A stretch of 6,309 nt of DNA from Actinomycetota bacterium (GTDB taxonomy: Bacteria > Actinomycetota > Acidimicrobiia > Acidimicrobiales > SZUA-35): contig JAQCHM010000206.1 in the NCBI GenBank assembly GCA_027730885.1, positions 1-6,309 on the forward strand, read 5' to 3'. Below are positions 1 to 4,101 of the stretch, one piece after another (the first letter of the stretch is position 1; each line of letters starts with the position of its first letter). The notes under the pieces are model-generated. The model saw only the letters and a list, made by a program, of their open reading frames with translations, did not search any database and was not told where the DNA came from. A program made the translations under genes and the position numbers.

Positions 1-135
1 GGCGATGAGCTGCGGCTGGTCCAGTTGACGCACCTGCCAGAGGTAGATGCCGCCCACCAGCACGACGCCGGCTCCGAAAACCACCAGAGCCAAACCAAGG
101 GAGAGCCGGAATCGGATGGACTGGAGCAGGCTCAC
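1..135 (-). CDS. Sensor histidine kinase, N-terminal 45 residues only (runs off the left edge)
   Basis: This is the start of a membrane protein that I read as the sensor kinase partner of the upstream response regulator. The GTG start at 135-133 gives MSLLQSIRFRLSLGLALVVF and continues through a strongly hydrophobic stretch (about residues 12-33) to a Trp/Gln/Arg border, LWQVRQLDQ. A short basic cytoplasmic head (SIRFRL) followed at once by a transmembrane helix is the classic N-terminus of HAMP-type histidine kinases. The more upstream ATG (146-144) is in a frame that stops after four codons, so GTG is the best start. No strong Shine-Dalgarno sequence precedes it, which fits translational coupling to the regulator stop 7 nt away. 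The sensor, HAMP, DHp and ATPase domains lie outside the window, so the kinase call rests mainly on gene order and this N-terminus. The signal sensed cannot be told. Confidence 0.75.
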   Translation of the reverse strand, partial: MSLLQSIRFRLSLGLALVVFGAGVVLVGGIYLWQVRQLDQPQLIA

Positions 136-142
136 GGCGGAC

Positions 143-874
143 TCATCGGATCCGCTGCGTCGGATCGGGATCCACGGGAGCAATCGCGGGATCTCTGAGC
201 CGGTAGCCACGGCCGATCAGGGTCTCGATGATCTCGCCACCGTCGACGCCGGCCGCAACCGCGAGCTTTCGGCGAAGGGTCCCGACAGTGACCCGAACGG
301 TGTTGGTGAAGGGGTCGGCCATCTCGTCCCAGACGTGTTCGAGCAAATGCTCCTGACTGAGGACTTCACCCTGGCGACTAATGAAGTAGCGGAGCAATGC
401 GAACTCCTTGTTGGCCAGGTCGAGTTCGGCCTCGCCCCACGCTGCCCGGTGACGAGCCACGTCGATCGTCAGCTCCCCGGCACGAAGGACCGAGAGGGTC
501 CCGCCGGCATCGCGCCGCAGCAAGCTACGGACCCTTGCCGACAACTCGGCGAGCGCGAACGGCTTGACCAAGTAGTCGTCGGCGCCGTCGTCGAGACCTG
601 AGACCCGGTCAGCGACGGTGTCCCTGGCCGTGACCATGAGCACGCGCGTTCGAACGTCGAAGCGGCCGTCGGTCCGGAGCAGACGACAGATCTCGCGCCC
701 GTCGATGTCCGGAAGCGTGAGGTCGAGGGTGACGAGGTCGTAGGCCGTGACCATGAGGCGATCTAGGGCTCCCTGACCCTCGGTGGCTACATCGACGGCG
801 TACCCTTCCCGACGGAGCGCGACCGCGACCGCCTCGGCCAGCTCCCGTTCGTCGTCAACCACGAGAATTCGCAC
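143..874 (-). CDS. OmpR/PhoB-family two-component response regulator
   Basis: This is a cytoplasmic DNA-binding response regulator of 243 aa, the usual length for the family. The receiver domain (about residues 1-118) carries the acidic pair D7/D8 (ILVVDDE), phospho-acceptor D51 (TLDLTLPDIDG), T82 (VTAR) and K104 (YLVKPF). All catalytic and switch positions are therefore intact. The C-terminal winged-helix DNA-binding domain (about 130-227) shows the family landmarks LDLANKEFALLRYF, VLSQEHLLEHVW, the recognition-helix region NTVRVTVGTLRRKL and the closing IETLIGRGYRL. The GTG start at 874-872 puts VRILVVDDE at the N-terminus, as expected. The same frame stays open far upstream, but that part is antisense to moxR and has no receiver homology. 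GGGGA lies just upstream as a weak ribosome site. A kinase gene follows 7 nt downstream. The gene is divergent from moxR across 24 bp, so phosphorylated dimers may act on both promoters (inference). I do not assign a specific name. Confidence 0.95.
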   Translation of the reverse strand: MRILVVDDERELAEAVAVALRREGYAVDVATEGQGALDRLMVTAYDLVTLDLTLPDIDGREICRLLRTDGRFDVRTRVLMVTARDTVADRVSGLDDGADDYLVKPFALAELSARVRSLLRRDAGGTLSVLRAGELTIDVARHRAAWGEAELDLANKEFALLRYFISRQGEVLSQEHLLEHVWDEMADPFTNTVRVTVGTLRRKLAVAAGVDGGEIIETLIGRGYRLRDPAIAPVDPDPTQRIR

Positions 875-898
875 CGGTCCCCAACGTAGTGGAGATCC
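875..898. promoter_or_regulatory. 24-bp divergent intergenic region between response regulator and moxR
   Basis: These are the only non-coding bases between two divergent starts (GTG at 874 on minus, ATG at 899 on plus). They contain the plus-strand ribosome site GGAG (891-894, 4 nt before the ATG) and, on the minus strand, GGGGA just before the GTG. There is no room for two promoters, so the -35/-10 elements must lie inside the opposing genes, or a start codon is misplaced. I see no convincing sigma-70-type element or tandem operator repeat here. Confidence 0.4.
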
Positions 899-2131
899 AT
901 GACCCACCAGCCAGCAGCAGCCCACGACCAGACGGCCACGCTTCCCACCTCGTACGTGACGGCCGCCCACTCGTCCTCCGACTTCCAGGCAGCTGCGGCC
1001 GAACTGGAGCAGGTGCTGTTCCAAGTCAAGCGAGTCATTGTCGGCCAGGATCACCTGGTAGAGCGGTTGCTGGTCGCATTGCTCGCCCGAGGCCACATCC
1101 TCCTCGAAGGACTGCCGGGCGTTGCCAAGACCCTGGCGGTGTCGACGTTGGCGCAAGCCATCGGCGGGTCGTTCGTCCGTCTGCAGTTCACCCCCGACCT
1201 CCTGCCATCGGACCTGGTCGGCACCCGCATCTGGAGATCGTCGTCGGAGACCTTCGACATCGAATGGGGTCCGGTCTTCGCCAACCTGGTGCTCACCGAC
1301 GAGATCAACCGGGCCCCGGCCAAGGTGCAGTCGGCCCTTCTCGAAGTGATGGCCGAGCGCCAGGTGTCCCTCGGAGGCCAGACCCGCCCGCTCCCCCAGC
1401 CCTTCCTCGTGTTGGCCACCCAGAACCCGATCGAGTCCGAGGGCGTTTATACCCTGCCCGAGGCCCAACGTGACCGCTTCCTCATGAAGGTGCTGGTGCC
1501 GTATCCGTCGCCCCTCGAGGAACTCGAGATCGTCCGTCGCATCGGAGTCAGCCCACCCCACGCCGACCGGGCCATCGAACTGGCCGACCTCGAACGCCTC
1601 CAACGACTCTGTGACGAAGTCTACGTCGACACCGCGGTGGCACAGTACGCGGTCGACCTCGTGATGGCGACCCGCGAACCGGCGCTACGAGGACTGGTCG
1701 AGCTCGAGCCGTTCATCGAGTTCGGCGTGAGCCCACGTGCCACGCTGGGCCTCGTGGCCGCCAGCCGGGCGCTCGCCCTGCTTCGTGGCCGTAACTACGC
1801 CGTTCCCCAAGACCTCTTCGACGTTTCCAGGGATGTCCTGCGGCATCGGCTCACCCTCACCTACGAAGCGCTGGCCAAGGGCCTCACCACAGATGATCTG
1901 CTGAACCGGCTCCTCGCGGTGGTTCCGGCTGCGGCCGTCTCGCCCCTGGGGGCAACCCCACAGTACGCGACGGCCCACTACCCCGGGTCGTACACCCCCT
2001 CGAGCGGCTATCTTCCTCCCCCCTCCGTGGCTCCGAACAACGCCTATCCTCCACCCGGATCAGCCCATGGCGCTGCGCAGCCGGCCGGTGACCTCAACCT
2101 TCCGCCGATGCCTCCGCTGAACGGCGGCTGA
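899..2131 (+). CDS. moxR: MoxR-family AAA+ ATPase with Pro/Tyr-rich C-terminal tail
   Basis: This is a cytoplasmic MoxR-type AAA+ ATPase of 410 aa, a chaperone-like family that acts on VWA-domain partners, often through metal-dependent folding or complex assembly. The AAA core (about residues 32-200) has Walker A GLPGVAKT (71-78), Walker B VLTDE (131-135), sensor 1 N176 in VLATQNP and the arginine-finger region EAQRDRF (188-194). The lid domain carries sensor 2 in GVSPR (R280). The core ends near residue 340. The last 70 residues are low-complexity and rich in Pro, Tyr, Gly and Ala (SGYLPPPS, NAYPPPGS, LPPMPPLNGG), an addition to the usual length of about 310-350 aa. The ATG at 899 has GGAG 4 nt upstream. 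An in-frame GTG at 956 (residue 20) would also keep the whole core, since residues 1-30 are not conserved. The DUF58 gene begins 6 nt after its stop. The order matches M. tuberculosis Rv1479 (moxR1) in its operon, from memory. Confidence 0.95.
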   Translation: MTHQPAAAHDQTATLPTSYVTAAHSSSDFQAAAAELEQVLFQVKRVIVGQDHLVERLLVALLARGHILLEGLPGVAKTLAVSTLAQAIGGSFVRLQFTPDLLPSDLVGTRIWRSSSETFDIEWGPVFANLVLTDEINRAPAKVQSALLEVMAERQVSLGGQTRPLPQPFLVLATQNPIESEGVYTLPEAQRDRFLMKVLVPYPSPLEELEIVRRIGVSPPHADRAIELADLERLQRLCDEVYVDTAVAQYAVDLVMATREPALRGLVELEPFIEFGVSPRATLGLVAASRALALLRGRNYAVPQDLFDVSRDVLRHRLTLTYEALAKGLTTDDLLNRLLAVVPAAAVSPLGATPQYATAHYPGSYTPSSGYLPPPSVAPNNAYPPPGSAHGAAQPAGDLNLPPMPPLNGG

Positions 2132-2137
2132 CCCTCC

Positions 2138-3124
2138 GTGGCCCTCGTCCCCAGCGGTCCTCCCTCGGCTACGAACAGTTCCGCCGCGACGGAGTTGCCA
2201 TCGTTCACCTCACCCTTTTCGTCGCGCACCCGCGAGCTCCTTCGCCGGCTCGAACTCGACATAACGCTGCGCCTCGACGGGCTGCTGCAGGGCAACCACA
2301 GGGGCCTGGTGCCCGGACACGGTTCGGATCTCGGCGAGACCCGGGCGTACGCCCCGGGCGACGACGTGCGCCGGATCGACTGGAACGTGACCGCCCGACT
2401 CTCGGACACCTACATCCGCCAGACCATTGCCGAACGCGAACTCGAGGCCTGGCTCGTCGTCGACCGATCGGCCCGCATCGACTTCGGCACCGCGAGCTGC
2501 GAGAAGCGCGATCTGGTCCTGGCCGCGGCGGCCGCCGTGGGCTTCCTGACCAACGCCGACGGAAACCGGATCGGGGCCGTCCTGGCCAACAGTGTCGGGC
2601 CGCCGACCACCCTGCAGGCCCGCAGTTCCAGGCGTCACCTCATGCACCTGCTGCACACGATCGCCGATTCACCCCGACTCGAAAGCTCGGGGCCCACCGA
2701 CCTGGCTTCGCTGCTGCGGCACACCGGTGCTGTTGCCCGCCGACGCGGCCTGGTCGTGGTCATCTCGGACTTCTGGGTCGACAACGGGTGGCTGGACTCG
2801 ATCCGGGTCCTCGCGACCCGACACCAGGTCCTCGCCGTCGAAGTCGTCGACCAACGCGAGCTCGCGTTGCCGAACGTGGGTCTGCTTCCCGTGGTCGACC
2901 CCGCCACCGGCAACCTACGCGAGATCGCGACCCACAAGGCCAACGTCCGCCGAGCGTACGCCGACGCCGCGACCGCCCGACGGGACGCCTTGGCGACCTC
3001 GCTCCGATCAGCCCGAGTCGAGCACCTTGCGTTGCAGACCGACCGTCCCTGGCTGGAGGACCTCGTGTCGTTCATCGCGCAACGCCGCAGCCGTCTCATC
3101 GGCTCGGGAGGAGGACGGCGTTGA
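2138..3124 (+). CDS. DUF58 (MoxR-associated, VWA-like) protein
   Basis: This 328-aa protein belongs to the DUF58 family, which is encoded next to MoxR ATPases in many bacteria; its biochemical role is not established. The family signature is clear at residues 54-100: HRGLVPGHGSDLGETRAY, then APGDDVRRIDWNVTARL, then TYIRQTIAERELE. It leads into a VWA-like fold. The strand LVVDRSARIDFG (106-117) corresponds to the MIDAS loop. Its D109 and S111 are present, but the third DxSxS position is Arg (R113). Later elements are T187 (GPTDLASLL) and VISDF with D211. No signal peptide or membrane helix is visible, so it is probably cytoplasmic or held at the membrane by its partners. The GTG start lies 6 nt after moxR stops, with no good Shine-Dalgarno, which suggests coupled translation. 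The first 25 or so residues are Ser/Pro-rich and not conserved, so a later start is possible. The stop overlaps the TTG start of the VWA gene. It corresponds by position to Rv1480. Confidence 0.93.
   Translation: MALVPSGPPSATNSSAATELPSFTSPFSSRTRELLRRLELDITLRLDGLLQGNHRGLVPGHGSDLGETRAYAPGDDVRRIDWNVTARLSDTYIRQTIAERELEAWLVVDRSARIDFGTASCEKRDLVLAAAAAVGFLTNADGNRIGAVLANSVGPPTTLQARSSRRHLMHLLHTIADSPRLESSGPTDLASLLRHTGAVARRRGLVVVISDFWVDNGWLDSIRVLATRHQVLAVEVVDQRELALPNVGLLPVVDPATGNLREIATHKANVRRAYADAATARRDALATSLRSARVEHLALQTDRPWLEDLVSFIAQRRSRLIGSGGGRR
3106..3115 (+). promoter_or_regulatory. Strong ribosome binding site fixing the TTG start of the VWA gene
   Basis: GGGAGGAGGA holds a full AGGAGG core (3109-3114) 6 nt before the TTG at 3121. 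It is the best Shine-Dalgarno match I see in the window. It lies within the last codons of the DUF58 gene, where it encodes Gly-Gly-Gly. It decides an otherwise unattractive TTG start against the long in-frame extension upstream. Confidence 0.85.
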
Positions 3125-4101
3125 GCTCCCTCAGTTTCCTCGAACCCGTCCGTCTCTGGTCGTTCGGCGCGCTCCTCGTCGTGCTCGGCGGTTACCTCCT
3201 GGTGCAACGCCGACGCGGCGCCTACGCGGCCCGCCTCGCTTCAGCCGAACTCCTGGACTCGATCCTTCCCCAACGAACCGGCTGGCGGCGCCATGTCGCG
3301 GCCTCGGTCTCCCTCCTGGCCCTGGGTATCTTCACCGCCGCGTTCGCCCGCCCTGCGTACCCCGTCCGGGTGCCACGAGAGCGAGCGACCGTCATGCTCG
3401 CCATCGACGTGTCGCTCTCGATGCAAGCCGAAGACGTGAGCCCAAGCCGCTTGTCGGCGGCCCAGCTTGCTGCCAAGCGCTTCGTCGAAGAACTGCCGCC
3501 GACGTTGAACCTCGGACTCGTCAGCTTCGCTGGAACGGCGAGCGTCATCGTCCCACCGACCACCGACCGTGCCCTTGCCGCCCGGGCCATCGACAACCTG
3601 ACCCTGGACGAGTCGACCGCCATCGGCGACGCCATTCTTGTCTCGCTCGATGCCATCGCCAACATGCAGCCCGATGGAACCGGGGAACTTCCGCCCGCCC
3701 GCATCATTCTGCTCTCCGATGGAACGACCACCGTCGGCGTCGAGGACGCGGTCGCCTCCGAGGAGGCCAAGTCGGCCGGCGTTCCGGTCTCCACCATCGC
3801 CTTCGGCACCAAGGAAGGATTCATCACCTACGACGATCCCTCGACCGAGGCCGTCGAAGCCGACCTCATCCCGGTTCCCGTCGGAGACGAGAACCTCGAA
3901 GCGATCGCCGACGCCACCGACGGCACCTACTTCGCGGCGTCGAGCCTGGACGAGCTCGAGGCGGTCTACGAGGACATCGGTTCGGCCATCGGGTACGAGA
4001 CGGTCGACCGAGAAATCACCGACTGGTTCGTCGGGGCCGGACTGGCGACCTTGTTGGTTTCGACCGCCCTCAGTCTGTGGTGGTTCCAGCGTCTGCTGTG
4101 A
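3121..4101 (+). CDS. Membrane-anchored VWA-domain (Bat-like) protein
   Basis: This 326-aa integral membrane protein has a VWA domain and resembles the Bat (aerotolerance) family and M. tuberculosis Rv1481. Two N-terminal transmembrane helices (about residues 9-28 and 58-76) flank a short basic loop, the BatA-like N-terminal region. The VWA domain (about 90-285) has a complete MIDAS: DVSLS (D96, S98, S100), T166 in STAIGDAI and D200 in LLSDG. A C-terminal helix (about 302-322) ends near the last residue. By family topology the VWA domain would lie outside the membrane. Stretches such as GLVSFAGTASVIVPPTTDR, VPVSTIAFGT and IGYET resemble Rv1481 as I recall it. The TTG start is supported by the AGGAGG 6 nt upstream and a 4-nt TTGA overlap with the DUF58 stop. 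The frame is open back to about 2788, but that part is Arg/Pro-rich and out of phase with the real DUF58 gene. The 3' end overlaps convergent smc by 32 bp. It is the likely substrate or partner of MoxR (inference). Confidence 0.95.
   Translation: MSSLSFLEPVRLWSFGALLVVLGGYLLVQRRRGAYAARLASAELLDSILPQRTGWRRHVAASVSLLALGIFTAAFARPAYPVRVPRERATVMLAIDVSLSMQAEDVSPSRLSAAQLAAKRFVEELPPTLNLGLVSFAGTASVIVPPTTDRALAARAIDNLTLDESTAIGDAILVSLDAIANMQPDGTGELPPARIILLSDGTTTVGVEDAVASEEAKSAGVPVSTIAFGTKEGFITYDDPSTEAVEADLIPVPVGDENLEAIADATDGTYFAASSLDELEAVYEDIGSAIGYETVDREITDWFVGAGLATLLVSTALSLWWFQRLL

Noticed and set aside
47..601. 184-codon plus-strand open frame antisense to the response regulator
   Set aside because: The minus-strand regulator has every family motif, and this frame has none.
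1515..1529. CTCGAG-GAA-CTCGAG inverted/direct repeat in moxR
   Set aside because: It is simply the codons for a Leu-Glu-Glu-Leu-Glu helix, and CTCGAG is common in this GC-rich sequence.
875..1603. Upstream 243-codon extension of the response regulator frame
   Set aside because: It is antisense to the conserved MoxR core and has no recognisable domain. The receiver domain begins naturally at the GTG at 874.
2788..3120. N-terminal extension of the VWA protein frame
   Set aside because: It overlaps the DUF58 coding region out of frame and is Arg/Pro-rich. A strong ribosome site and TTG sit exactly where the homologous protein starts.
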